NCBI GenBank assembly: GCA_902363875.1
Contig: CABJBO010000004.1
Location: forward strand, 1-64,000
Direction: 5' to 3'
Origin: Coriobacteriaceae bacterium
Lineage (GTDB): Bacteria > Actinomycetota > Coriobacteriia > Coriobacteriales > Coriobacteriaceae
DNA length: 64,000 nucleotides
The notes under the pieces: model-generated
What the model saw: the letters and a program-made list of their open reading frames with translations, nothing else
What the model was told of the DNA's origin: nothing
Databases searched by the model: none
Shown: positions 8,272 to 16,184 of the stretch, in pieces
Layout: every line of letters starts with the position of its first letter
Position numbering within the stretch: position 1 is the stretch's first letter
Position numbers and translations under genes: made by a program

Positions 8272-8594
8272 AATCGTTCAAGTATCCGCAGGTCCTTTGG
8301 TCTTTTGGACCGCCGCCCCCGCGAACGAAAAAGATAATACGATGCAACCTTGGGGGCTGTCAACGAAAACCTCTAGATACACGGCCCCGGGCGTATCTAT
8401 TTAGCTGTGACCTGCGGTTTTGCTGAGTTTAGATATGATGGACAGTGGATTTGCATGTAGCGGTGACATTTCCCGAGGGAACACTTTGGCGTAGTGGAGT
8501 GAGCCTGCAGATTATTGCTTCGATAGCGATTCATTTGCACCTATATATAGGTCGAGATCGAGCTTCCCAGACAGAAGATTGCTCTTCCCAGGCA
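8272..8594. other. Intergenic stretch without a recognised gene
   Basis: This segment after the tRNA cluster is less GC-rich than its surroundings. I see no convincing coding frame, RNA or promoter pair. It leads into a block of inverted repeats. Confidence 0.5.
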
Positions 8595-8746
8595 AAATCG
8601 AGCGTGGATTTTCTTCCGTTTGAAATCGAGCGTGGATAATCTCCCACTTTTGACGTGCCACTGGGCCCAATGTGGCAGATTATCCACGCTCATTCACTAA
8701 GCGGGAGATTTTCCACGCTCGTTCGTCCGAAAATCCTCGCTCGATC
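8595..8746. repeat. Nested AGCGTGGA inverted and direct repeats
   Basis: AATCGAGCGTGGA occurs directly at about 8596 and 8623. GAGCGTGGATAATCT (8628-8642) faces AGATTATCCACGCTC (8677-8691), a perfect 15-base inverted repeat. A further inverted copy, GATTTTCCACGCTCG, lies at 8707-8721, and a diverged one follows near 8731. The block can fold as two nested stems. Its role is unknown. Confidence 0.75.
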
Positions 8747-8773
8747 AAGCAGACCATGGGCTTCACCGTTTTC

Positions 8774-8830
8774 ATCTCGATCTGTAACAGTAAGAGGGTT
8801 ATTCCTCCCCTATCTGTTACAGATCGAGAT
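8774..8830. repeat. TCTCAATCTGTAACA palindrome family, copy C
   Basis: ATCTCGATCTGTAACAG (8774-8790) and CTGTTACAGATCGAGAT (8814-8830) are a perfect 17-base inverted repeat with a 23-base loop. The C/G change relative to copies A and B is compensated on both arms. Confidence 0.88.
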
Positions 8831-8854
8831 ATTAAGCAGAGATTCCAGCTTACG

Positions 8855-8910
8855 TCTCATTCTGTAACAGCTTGAACGGTTTTCAGCCTCTTCGTGTTAC
8901 AGATTGAGAT
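8855..8910. repeat. TCTCAATCTGTAACA palindrome family, copy D
   Basis: TCTCATTCTGTAACA and TGTTACAGATTGAGA pair with one mismatch around a loop of about 25 bases. Confidence 0.85.
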
Positions 8911-8933
8911 ATTACCCACCAACCCGTCTTAAC

Positions 8934-8990
8934 ATCTCAATCTGTAACAGCTTGAAGAGAAATACCGGTCTAGATGTTGCGGATCAAGAT
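8934..8990. repeat. TCTCAATCTGTAACA palindrome family, copy E (diverged)
   Basis: ATCTCAATCTGTAACA faces TGTTGCGGATCAAGAT. The right arm carries four changes, so this copy looks decayed. It ends 45 bases from the stop of the DUF262 gene. Confidence 0.8.
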
Positions 8991-9034
8991 TGAATCGCTT
9001 GGGCTGAATGCCCCAAGATATTGGCTGGCGGTCA

Positions 9035-10885
9035 CTAGAACTCAATCTCGTCAAAGTCAAAAGCTTTCAAAGTGAGTCCAACGAGCTTGTCTGTGCGCTC
9101 CTGAATCTGCTCGCTCGTCCAGGTATCAGTGTTTACCAACTCGTCGTTCAGGTTCAACCCGTTGCGGTATCCGACATTCGCCCCGTTGACATCCTTGCGG
9201 TCTCGCTTGGTCACAAAGGGCATGTTGCTCAGCTTTGAGTTATACCCGGTGATGGTTAGATTACCAAGCGTGTGGACCTGTTTCTCCTGCACCTCAATCG
9301 CCTTAGACATGTCGCCGTCCGCAACCATCTTCACCCATTCATCTGGAATGTTCTTGCCCTGAGGGAAGATGTGCTCGATTGTCCAGACGTAGTTTCCGGA
9401 GGCGTATCGTTCCCAAAGTGGCTTCATCTCTTTCGTAACGCTCGGAGATGCGATAACAGTAAGGATGTAGCGCGTCATATCGGGATTGACGTCGTAAATC
9501 GGCCCCTCAAGACGTTCTTTGAAGAAAGCGTCGCTGGCAGACACATCGACGAGACGCTTCTTGATGTACTCCGCGGCTGCAATGCCCTTGAGCCCCTCGC
9601 TTTCGAGGCTCTCACAAATACTGATGAAGAGTCTCTCAAGATCACGTGTGGGAGGTGTATCGGTGAGGTTGCGCCGGACAAAGAAGCAGACGAGGAGCTT
9701 AACAAGAAGCGCGAGGGTTTCATCTTTTAGCTCCAATTGGCTCTGCTTCTTAAAGAGGAACAGCAGCAACAGGTAAGATGCGACGCCCTGCGCTCTCGAA
9801 AGCTCCAAAAGCTGATGCGAAAGCTCGGAATCCGGGCTCTCTTGATCGAGTCCAATGATCCTCGAATAGAGTGCGGAATTCTCGGTCAGCTCGTCCAACA
9901 CCTTAAGGGCGCCGTCATCAGATTCCATCCGCTTCTCGTAGATTTTCAGAAGGTTGGACCGCGTGGCAACGGAACCGAGGGGGAGCTGGGAACCAGATTC
10001 GCCGATAAATGGCTTGTTCACCTCCCGGCGGAAGGCGTCGTAGTTCTGGCGGAAGAAGCGTTCCTGCGTCTTGTAGTCATCGCCGAGATTGTGGAGCACT
10101 TCCTGCCAGCGTTCAAAGTAATAGTTGAGCTGTCCGTCATCCACCCCGGCAACCTTGCCGAGAAGCATGTTCTTGATAAGGTCAACGGCGCTCAAGGGAA
10201 CACCGCGGTTGTTCAGGGACGCGAACAAGGTGTAGGCGTCAGCATGACTATCGACGGTAATCTGGACCACGACCGCCGAACACACCAACCTGCAGATATC
10301 AAGGAGGCAGCGAACGCACTCGATTCCATCCCTGCCCTCAACGTCCTCACCCAGCCGATCGTAAAAATAGTTGAATGCCTTAGACATCTTTCTTAGACCA
10401 AGGAACTTCGGCTTTTGTATAACCGTATCTAAGCCGATATGTTCCTTCAAAATCCAGCGGTAATCCTCAAGGTTATGATTCTGAACCTGAGGAATAACGC
10501 GCGTGATTGACTTGTCAGATTTCAAGATCAGACGATTGCGCAGGGGTCGAATATCGTCCAACATCATGTCGTCATCGATAGAATCCTTATGCTCCATGAT
10601 GCGAGTATAGAGGGCGGCAAGGAGAAGACTGAGCGTCGTCAGGCGTTGCTGGCCATCGATAACTTCATAGTGAATGGTATCCATCTTGGAATTCACGGTC
10701 CCGTTCACGACAATAAACGAGCCCAGGAAGTAACCGGCGTCGTTTTGGGTGATGTCATCATAGAGATTCGCCCAGTCGCGCTGATTCCAAGTGTATTCGC
10801 GCTGGTAACGAGGAATGTCATAGATTTTTAGCATATCGGTCGACAGAATATTGGCAACCGTTGGGTCCTCTACGCTATTAATCAT
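9035..10885 (-). CDS. DUF262 and DUF1524 domain protein (GmrSD-like restriction)
   Basis: The 616-residue protein has the N-terminal DUF262 signature (IPRYQREYTWNQRDW near residue 24, IDGQQRLTTL near residue 76) and a C-terminal DUF1524 HNH-type end (IEHIFPQ near residue 503, HTLGNLTITGYNSKLSN near residue 538). This pairing is known from GmrSD-type enzymes that cut modified DNA, and related proteins act in phage defence. In GmrS the DGQQR motif belongs to the nucleotide-hydrolysing part and the HNH motif to the nuclease. It is not accompanied by a methyltransferase here. Two adjacent ATG codons follow an AAAGGA site; the second gives the better spacing. The gene stands alone among repeats and beside a tRNA gene, so it looks like an accessory insert. 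Confidence 0.85.
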   Translation of the reverse strand: MINSVEDPTVANILSTDMLKIYDIPRYQREYTWNQRDWANLYDDITQNDAGYFLGSFIVVNGTVNSKMDTIHYEVIDGQQRLTTLSLLLAALYTRIMEHKDSIDDDMMLDDIRPLRNRLILKSDKSITRVIPQVQNHNLEDYRWILKEHIGLDTVIQKPKFLGLRKMSKAFNYFYDRLGEDVEGRDGIECVRCLLDICRLVCSAVVVQITVDSHADAYTLFASLNNRGVPLSAVDLIKNMLLGKVAGVDDGQLNYYFERWQEVLHNLGDDYKTQERFFRQNYDAFRREVNKPFIGESGSQLPLGSVATRSNLLKIYEKRMESDDGALKVLDELTENSALYSRIIGLDQESPDSELSHQLLELSRAQGVASYLLLLFLFKKQSQLELKDETLALLVKLLVCFFVRRNLTDTPPTRDLERLFISICESLESEGLKGIAAAEYIKKRLVDVSASDAFFKERLEGPIYDVNPDMTRYILTVIASPSVTKEMKPLWERYASGNYVWTIEHIFPQGKNIPDEWVKMVADGDMSKAIEVQEKQVHTLGNLTITGYNSKLSNMPFVTKRDRKDVNGANVGYRNGLNLNDELVNTDTWTSEQIQERTDKLVGLTLKAFDFDEIEF

Positions 10886-11285
10886 CATGGGTCCTTTCAA
10901 TCGCCTTGCTCACAAACGACGGGAAATCCTTGTCGCTCTTGACTTCTCGCGCCGAATTAAATCTAGACTATAGTAATACCCATGGGCTACAGGAAAGAGA
11001 GCCGTGCACGGCGTGCGATCTTTCGAGAAGCGGCATCGGAGCTCTCAGCGCCTTGGTCACTTTCCACTCTATCCCAGTTGGAGACACAAAGCCCAAAACT
11101 CTAATGGAGACAGCAACTGTAAGCTTGGCTTTTCCCGCCTCATTGCACGCGTTTATTGACAATGAGCATCGGTTGCAAAACACACAAGTGCACTTTCAGA
11201 TTTAATTGTTGCATATTTGTTGCATGAGCTGTTGCATGAGAAGGCAGAATCAGAGGCTATATCGCCTCTGACCTGCGAAAACTCA
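10886..11285. other. Intergenic stretch with three GTTGCAT direct repeats
   Basis: No credible gene is seen. Next to the 3' end of tRNA-Thr there are three direct copies of TGTTGCAT (within 11206-11240) followed by a small hairpin, CAGAGGC/GCCTCTG, at 11251-11270. This could be a remnant of an element that used the tRNA as its attachment site, but no integrase is visible. Confidence 0.4.
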
Positions 11286-11360
11286 TGGAGCCAGTGACAG
11301 GAATCGAACCCGCAACCCACTGATTACAAATCAGTTGCGCTACCGTTGCGCCACACTGGC
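11286..11360 (-). tRNA. tRNA-Thr (anticodon TGT)
   Basis: Acceptor GCCAGTG/CACTGGC, anticodon loop TTTGTAA, T-arm GCGGGTTCGATTCCTGT and encoded CCA. It stands alone between two accessory genes. Confidence 0.95.
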
Positions 11361-11507
11361 ACACTTGGCGCTTTCGCGCGAAGCCAATTAAGAATAAAGG
11401 AATTGCGGACGAGGCGCAACAGGCCGCACAGCGTTATACAAATATGCAAAATCCAGCAACAACACGTACCAGGCCCGTTCATTTCTGTCAGTTCGCCCTC
11501 AATCTTA

Positions 11508-11579
11508 AAACCCTTCGTCAAAACGAATAGTTTTAATTACAATGAAATAGATAAAACTGTTCGTTCTGGCGAAGGGTTT
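11508..11579. promoter_or_regulatory. Long inverted repeat before the HTH-HipA gene
   Basis: Arms of 28 bases (11508-11535 and 11552-11579) match in 25 positions around a 16-base AT-rich loop. Two of the three differences become G-U pairs in RNA. The right arm ends 4 bases before the ATG and contains the only ribosome-site-like sequence (GAAGGG, 11571-11576). It could be a DNA operator for the encoded HTH, or an mRNA hairpin that hides the ribosome site. Confidence 0.8.
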
Positions 11580-11583
11580 CGCG

Positions 11584-12924
11584 ATGTTAACTACCAAGGA
11601 AGCCGCCGAACTGCTCGACATCACTCCGCGCAGGGTGCAGGAGCTCATAAAAAACGGAGCACTTGAGGCCCGCAAGGCTTCTGGAGTATGGCTCATCGAC
11701 AAAGACAGCGTAGACACGCGACTCCGCTCCGCAACCAAAAGAGGGGGACGGCCTCGTCGTGGGCATGGGAAAAGCGAGATCGCATTCACCCTCATGAACC
11801 GCACGCACGAAGTGGCCCAGCTGGTCTACAGCAGATCACGGAAAGACTTCACCCATATCGGCGCCGACGTCGATCGTGCCCACGCCCCTATTGGAGTTTT
11901 TGCTCCCAGCAAACCTGTATCGCTCGACTCCTTCCGCATCTGGTGGCGCGGCCGCGGTATCCCGCTCGCACGCATTGGGCTAACCTCTCTGCTTGAAGAA
12001 GCCGCAGTCGATGTTCCCGATGAACTCGTTCAGCGAAATCTTGGCCTCTCCTTATCCGACCAGTATTGGATTAGGCCCCAAGACTCCGGTCTCTCGTGGG
12101 AAGATATCAATTTCTTCAATAATGCTTTTGACGACGTCTCTCTCAGCATCGCGCCCTTCGCCCCAGAGGGCAAGGCGGCTGCCGCAAAGCCCGACAACAC
12201 CTCGGACGGCAATCTTCAAAAGTACTGGACATGCGAGGGCGACCGTCGAATCCTCCACAAGGCAGGTGCGCATCTAAACCAGGAACCCTATAACGAGATG
12301 GTGGCGACTGCACTTCACCGTCGTATCCTAAACGCTTGCGATTATGTACCCTATTCGCTCGAAGGCGTGGGTACTTCTGCCCTGAGCATATGCGATGTCT
12401 TCTTAACTGATGAAGAAGAGTATGTCCCTGCGTTCTATGTAAACCAGCACGCAAACGCAGATGAACGGCTAACCGACTACGAGCGATATGTAGCAAACTG
12501 CGAAGAGCTCGGGGTGACAGGCGTCAAGGATGCCCTTGACCGCATGATTGTATGCGACGACATCATCGCCAACTATGACCGCCATTGGCGTAACTTTGGC
12601 CTTGTACGAAACGTCAACACACTAACCTGCAGACCTGCCCCCATCTTCGATTCGGGCTCATCGCTCTGGTGCAACATTTCTCTTGAGGAGCTTCGGGCAG
12701 GAGAGCACAGTTTTACCAGCGCGCAGTTTCATTCAAGCCCCGCGAAACAAATGCTGCTTGTTGAGGATATGAGCTGGTTTGACGGCGACAAACTCGAAGG
12801 CTTCGTTGACGAGGCACTCGAGATTCTGTCCAGAAATGACGCGCTCACGGCAAGGCTGCCATATCTAAAAGAGGCACTTACATGGCGCCTCCGTAGAATG
12901 ATCGACATCGCTGAATGGAGTTAG
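11584..12924 (+). CDS. HipA-like kinase with N-terminal excisionase-type HTH
   Basis: The 446-residue protein joins two parts usually made by separate genes. Residues 1-50 are an excisionase/MerR-type helix-turn-helix (TTKEAAELLDITPRRVQELI, then GVWLIDKDSV). From about 150 onward there is a HipA/CtkA-like kinase: TSDGNLQKYW (206-215), a candidate ATP-binding lysine in ILHKAG (about 226), the catalytic loop NYDRHWRNFG (330-339) and the metal-binding IFDSGSS (354-360). All catalytic residues look intact. I infer a serine/threonine kinase that may control its own synthesis through the inverted repeat in front. Its target is unknown. No antitoxin gene lies beside it; the fused HTH could fill that role. 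Confidence 0.78.
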   Translation: MLTTKEAAELLDITPRRVQELIKNGALEARKASGVWLIDKDSVDTRLRSATKRGGRPRRGHGKSEIAFTLMNRTHEVAQLVYSRSRKDFTHIGADVDRAHAPIGVFAPSKPVSLDSFRIWWRGRGIPLARIGLTSLLEEAAVDVPDELVQRNLGLSLSDQYWIRPQDSGLSWEDINFFNNAFDDVSLSIAPFAPEGKAAAAKPDNTSDGNLQKYWTCEGDRRILHKAGAHLNQEPYNEMVATALHRRILNACDYVPYSLEGVGTSALSICDVFLTDEEEYVPAFYVNQHANADERLTDYERYVANCEELGVTGVKDALDRMIVCDDIIANYDRHWRNFGLVRNVNTLTCRPAPIFDSGSSLWCNISLEELRAGEHSFTSAQFHSSPAKQMLLVEDMSWFDGDKLEGFVDEALEILSRNDALTARLPYLKEALTWRLRRMIDIAEWS

Positions 12925-12951
12925 CGAGACAGCGTCGCACCGTCAGCTCCC

Positions 12952-13629
12952 CTACCTCCCGCGGAGGGCCTTGAGCTTTGCCAGGGCATCGGGGCTCAGG
13001 CGACTGCCCAGAGTCATCTTGATCTGCGGGGCTTCCTCTGCCTCGTGAACGTCGTTGTCGATCTGTTTGATCTCGTCCACCAGCATGCGGCTCGAGATGC
13101 GCGTGACTCCCTTGCCCATGACGACGGCCTGGATCGTGCCGTCGCTCGACACCACGGAGCACGCGCGACCTTCCTCGCGCGCCTCAATGCAGAGCTTCTG
13201 CACCACGGTATCGGCAGAGACACCCGTCGGCGAAAACTCGATGCGCACGCCACGGGCCGGCAGGTTGGGGCGCTCGCTGGAGATATTGCCCGCACCGTCG
13301 AACACGATCACGGCCTCGTAGCGGCCCTGGGCAAAGGCGGCGACGTCGTTGATGAGGGCGGTGCGCGCCATATCGTGGACGTCGCTGGAATACGGATCGT
13401 CGGAATGGTCGTACACGAGCTTTTCGTAGCGCGGCGTGCAGTGAATCACGTTATAGCCGTCGACCACCAGCAGCTCGGGCTTATTGGAGTGCACCGTCGA
13501 GACAGGATCGGCGATGGCCTGCGCAAACGCATTGCCGCCCACGCCATAGGTCGCGGCCGAAACAATCGGCTTGGCCGAGCCTTCGCCAAAGCGCTTGGCC
13601 TTGGACTTGGCGCGGTTCTTCTTGGACAT
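12952..13629 (-). CDS. NYN/PIN-type ribonuclease, YacP/Rae1 family
   Basis: The 225-residue protein carries a NYN domain: ELLVVDGYNVIH near residue 52 and EAVIVFDGAGN near residue 105, with acidic residues typical of PIN-like nucleases, and CSVVSSDGTIQ near residue 155. In Bacillus the family member Rae1 cleaves mRNA at the ribosomal A site. The gene starts 3 bases after the stop of rlmB, the usual partner, which supports the assignment. The N-terminus is lysine-rich, fitting an RNA- or ribosome-binding role. Confidence 0.85.
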   Translation of the reverse strand: MSKKNRAKSKAKRFGEGSAKPIVSAATYGVGGNAFAQAIADPVSTVHSNKPELLVVDGYNVIHCTPRYEKLVYDHSDDPYSSDVHDMARTALINDVAAFAQGRYEAVIVFDGAGNISSERPNLPARGVRIEFSPTGVSADTVVQKLCIEAREEGRACSVVSSDGTIQAVVMGKGVTRISSRMLVDEIKQIDNDVHEAEEAPQIKMTLGSRLSPDALAKLKALRGR

Positions 13630-13632
13630 GCG

Positions 13633-14547
13633 CTACTCCTCCCCCATGAGCTCGCCGGCATTGCGGCGCAGCCACTCAAAGCACAGCGCGGTGGTCGCCT
13701 GGGCCACATTGAGACTCTCGGTCATGCCGCGCTGGGGAAGCTTGGTTAAAAAGTCGCATTTCTCGAGCACCAGGCGCGAGATGCCATCGCCCTCGGAGCC
13801 CATGACGAGCGCCACGCGACCCTCGAAGGGGGCATCCCAGCAACTGCCTTCGGCGTGCTCGGAAGCGCCGCCCACCCAAAAGCCAGCGGCTTTGAGGTCA
13901 TCGAGAGCACGGGCGATATTGGGCACCTGCGCAATAGGCAGATGCATGACAGCGCCGGCGGAAGTCTTGTAGCTGCCAACGGTCACACCGGCGGCGCGCT
14001 TGTTGGCAATGATGACGCCCGCCGCGCCCACGACCTCGGCGGAGCGCACGATCGCACCAAAGTTGCCATCGTCGGTCACATGGTCGAGCACGACGACGAG
14101 CGCCGGTCCGTCACCCGCGCGGTCGAGAATATCGGCAACATCGGCATAGGGGAAATTTCCCACCTCGAGCGCAATGCCCTGGTGGGCGCCATGGCTCGAC
14201 AGCGCATCAAGCTGCGCGCGCGACACATACTTAATGCGAACGCCCGCGGCGTTGAGGTCGTCGACCAGACGCGACAAGGCGGCATCGCGCTCCCCGCCCT
14301 CGGCAATGAGCGCACACTTGATGGGAAAACCGGTGCGCAGCGCCTCGGCGGCAGCACGACGACCTTCGATAAACTCACCCTTGGGAGCCTGGACGCCCTC
14401 GCGGCCACGCTCGCGCTGCGGACGCGCAGCCTGGGAGCGGCGGCGCTGAGCCTTGGGGGCGGCGGCGCGGTCATTGCGGCGAATCGGACGCGAGCCAGAA
14501 GCAGCCTGCTTGCCGCCACGCGGTGCACGCTTGCGATTATCGGCCAT
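13633..14547 (-). CDS. rlmB: 23S rRNA 2'-O-ribose methyltransferase, RlmB type
   Basis: This SpoU-family enzyme (304 residues) has all three motifs of the knotted fold: NFGAIVRSAEVVGA near residue 168, LVMGSEGDGISRL near residue 252 and ESLNVAQATT near residue 284. The substrate-binding domain before it starts at EFIEGRRAAAEALRTG. RlmB methylates a guanosine in the peptidyl transferase loop. The first 55 residues are a basic, low-complexity extension. AGGAGG at 7 bases before MADNRKR fixes the start at 14547, seven codons inside the open frame. Confidence 0.92.
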   Translation of the reverse strand: MADNRKRAPRGGKQAASGSRPIRRNDRAAAPKAQRRRSQAARPQRERGREGVQAPKGEFIEGRRAAAEALRTGFPIKCALIAEGGERDAALSRLVDDLNAAGVRIKYVSRAQLDALSSHGAHQGIALEVGNFPYADVADILDRAGDGPALVVVLDHVTDDGNFGAIVRSAEVVGAAGVIIANKRAAGVTVGSYKTSAGAVMHLPIAQVPNIARALDDLKAAGFWVGGASEHAEGSCWDAPFEGRVALVMGSEGDGISRLVLEKCDFLTKLPQRGMTESLNVAQATTALCFEWLRRNAGELMGEE

Positions 14548-14591
14548 GAAGCGACCTCCTAAATACAACTATCAAACGAAACAAATAGACC

Positions 14592-14690
14592 GACCGCCCG
14601 AGGTGCGGCAGATTGCCTTGAAAGAGGAGGGCATAGACCTTGAGGTCATGCCCGACGATTGAAAGGCAAGGTGCCGTGGCTCGGGCGGTC
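14592..14690. ncRNA. Long multi-stem hairpin between cysS and rlmB
   Basis: An outer stem GACCGCCCGAG (14592-14602) / CTCGGGCGGTC (14680-14690) encloses GCCTT/AAGGC and an inner GGCATAGACCT / AGGTCATGCC. The whole 99-base element folds as one interrupted hairpin. The inner apex GGCATAGACCTT..GGTCATGCC also occurs in the lysS terminator near 28629. With no T run it is not a standard terminator; it may be a leader or processing structure. Confidence 0.55.
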
Positions 14691-14714
14691 GAGTGCTTGG
14701 GAAACCCGCGGGGA

Positions 14715-16181
14715 TTAGAGAGATTTGATACGGGTGCCGGCGGCAGTATCCTCGATCGTCAGCCCGAGATCCTTGAGCTGGTCGCGGATGGCATCCGCCA
14801 GATCCCAGTTCTTGGCGGCGCGGGCCTCGGCGCGGGCCTCGAGAATCTTGGCAGCGGCCTCGTCCACGTCGTCACCCGTGTAGGCAACCAGGCCGGCAGC
14901 AACGCCCAGCAGACCCAGCGGCAACTCGACCTTAGGCTCGGGAAGCTCGACGCCAAACGTATCGAGCAGCTCGACCAGCGTATCGGCGGCGGCGAGCGCG
15001 GCGGCCTTGTCGGCAGCGTCGCCCGCCTGCTCCAGGTACTGGTTGCACTCGGTCACAAAGCCAAAGACGGCACCCATGGCACCGGCGGTGTTAAAGTCGT
15101 CGTCCATGCACTCCTTAAAGGTGGCACGGGTCTCGGCGGCCTTGGCGGCAAACGCCTCGGATGATGCCTCATCGGCATCGGCCGTCGCATGGTTCGCGGC
15201 CCAGCGCAGGTTCTCGACCGTACCGGCGATACGCGTGAGCGAGTTCTCGGCACCCTCCAAGCGCTCCCAGGAGAAGTCAAGCGGCGAGCGATAGCTCGTC
15301 TGCAGCATCAGCAGGCGCAGGGCCGCGGCAGAGTGCTGCTCGAGCACCTCGGCCAGCGTAAAGAAGTTGCCGAGCGACTTGGACATCTTCTCGCCGTCGA
15401 CCAGCAGCATGCCCGTGTGCATCCAGGTGTTGGAGAAGCCCTGGTGCCAGGCGCAGGTAGCCTGGGCGCACTCGTTCTCGTGATGCGGGAAGGCAAGGTC
15501 CGAGCCACCGCCGTGGATGTCGATCGGGGTGCCCAGGTAGCGATGCACCATGGCGGCGCACTCGGTGTGCCAACCGGGACGACCCTCGCCCCAGGGGCTC
15601 GGCCAGCTGGGCTCGCCGGGCTTGGCGGCCTTCCATAAGGCAAAGTCGAGCGGGTCGTTCTTGTCCTCGTTCTCCTCGATGCGCGCGCCCACCATAAGGT
15701 CGTCGATGTTGCGGCCCGAGACCTGACCATAGCTGCGATCGCTGCGCACGGCAAAGTACACATCGCCGTTATCGGCTGCGTAAGCGTGGCCCTGCTCGAT
15801 AAGCGTCTTGATCATGGCGATCATGGGACCGATCTCCTTGGTGGCGCGGGGGCGCACATCGGGATCGAGCACGTTGGCGGCGCGCATGACGCCGATGAAC
15901 TTGTCGGAGAACTCCGTCGCGACCTCGGCGGCCGTACGGCCCTGCTCGTTGGCGCGCTTGATGATCTTGTCATCGACATCGGTGAGGTTCTGGGCGAACG
16001 TGACCTCGTAGCCGCTCGCGATGAGCCAGCGGCGAATCACATCGAAGCTGATGAACGTGCGGGCGTTGCCAATGTGGATGTTGTCGTAGACCGTGGGGCC
16101 GCACACGTACATGCGGACCTTGCCGGACTCGATGGGCTGGAACTCTTCCTTTTTATGGGTAGCGCTGTTGTAGATACGCAT
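14715..16181 (-). CDS. cysS: Cysteinyl-tRNA synthetase
   Basis: The 488-residue class I synthetase has CGPTVYDNIHIGNARTF (HIGH-type motif, residues 28-44), GWHTECAAM and FPHHENECAQ zinc-site residues, and KMSKSLGNFF near residue 267. The C-terminal region is the CysRS helical domain. It charges tRNA-Cys with cysteine. Its AAGGAG site lies inside the last codons of ispF, with 3 bases between the genes, so translation is coupled. The order ispD-ispF-cysS-rlmB is common in Gram-positive bacteria. Confidence 0.97.
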   Translation of the reverse strand: MRIYNSATHKKEEFQPIESGKVRMYVCGPTVYDNIHIGNARTFISFDVIRRWLIASGYEVTFAQNLTDVDDKIIKRANEQGRTAAEVATEFSDKFIGVMRAANVLDPDVRPRATKEIGPMIAMIKTLIEQGHAYAADNGDVYFAVRSDRSYGQVSGRNIDDLMVGARIEENEDKNDPLDFALWKAAKPGEPSWPSPWGEGRPGWHTECAAMVHRYLGTPIDIHGGGSDLAFPHHENECAQATCAWHQGFSNTWMHTGMLLVDGEKMSKSLGNFFTLAEVLEQHSAAALRLLMLQTSYRSPLDFSWERLEGAENSLTRIAGTVENLRWAANHATADADEASSEAFAAKAAETRATFKECMDDDFNTAGAMGAVFGFVTECNQYLEQAGDAADKAAALAAADTLVELLDTFGVELPEPKVELPLGLLGVAAGLVAYTGDDVDEAAAKILEARAEARAAKNWDLADAIRDQLKDLGLTIEDTAAGTRIKSL

Positions 16182-16184
16182 TCG

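Noticed and set aside
8628..8721. TTATCCACG words that resemble DnaA boxes and could mark an origin
   Set aside because: They are arms of inverted repeats, match the box at 8 of 9 bases at best, and no dnaA, dnaN, gidA or other origin-linked gene is nearby.
8774..8990. Regularly spaced repeats that could be taken for a CRISPR array
   Set aside because: The units are long palindromes with loops, not direct repeats with unique spacers of fixed length, and no cas gene is present.
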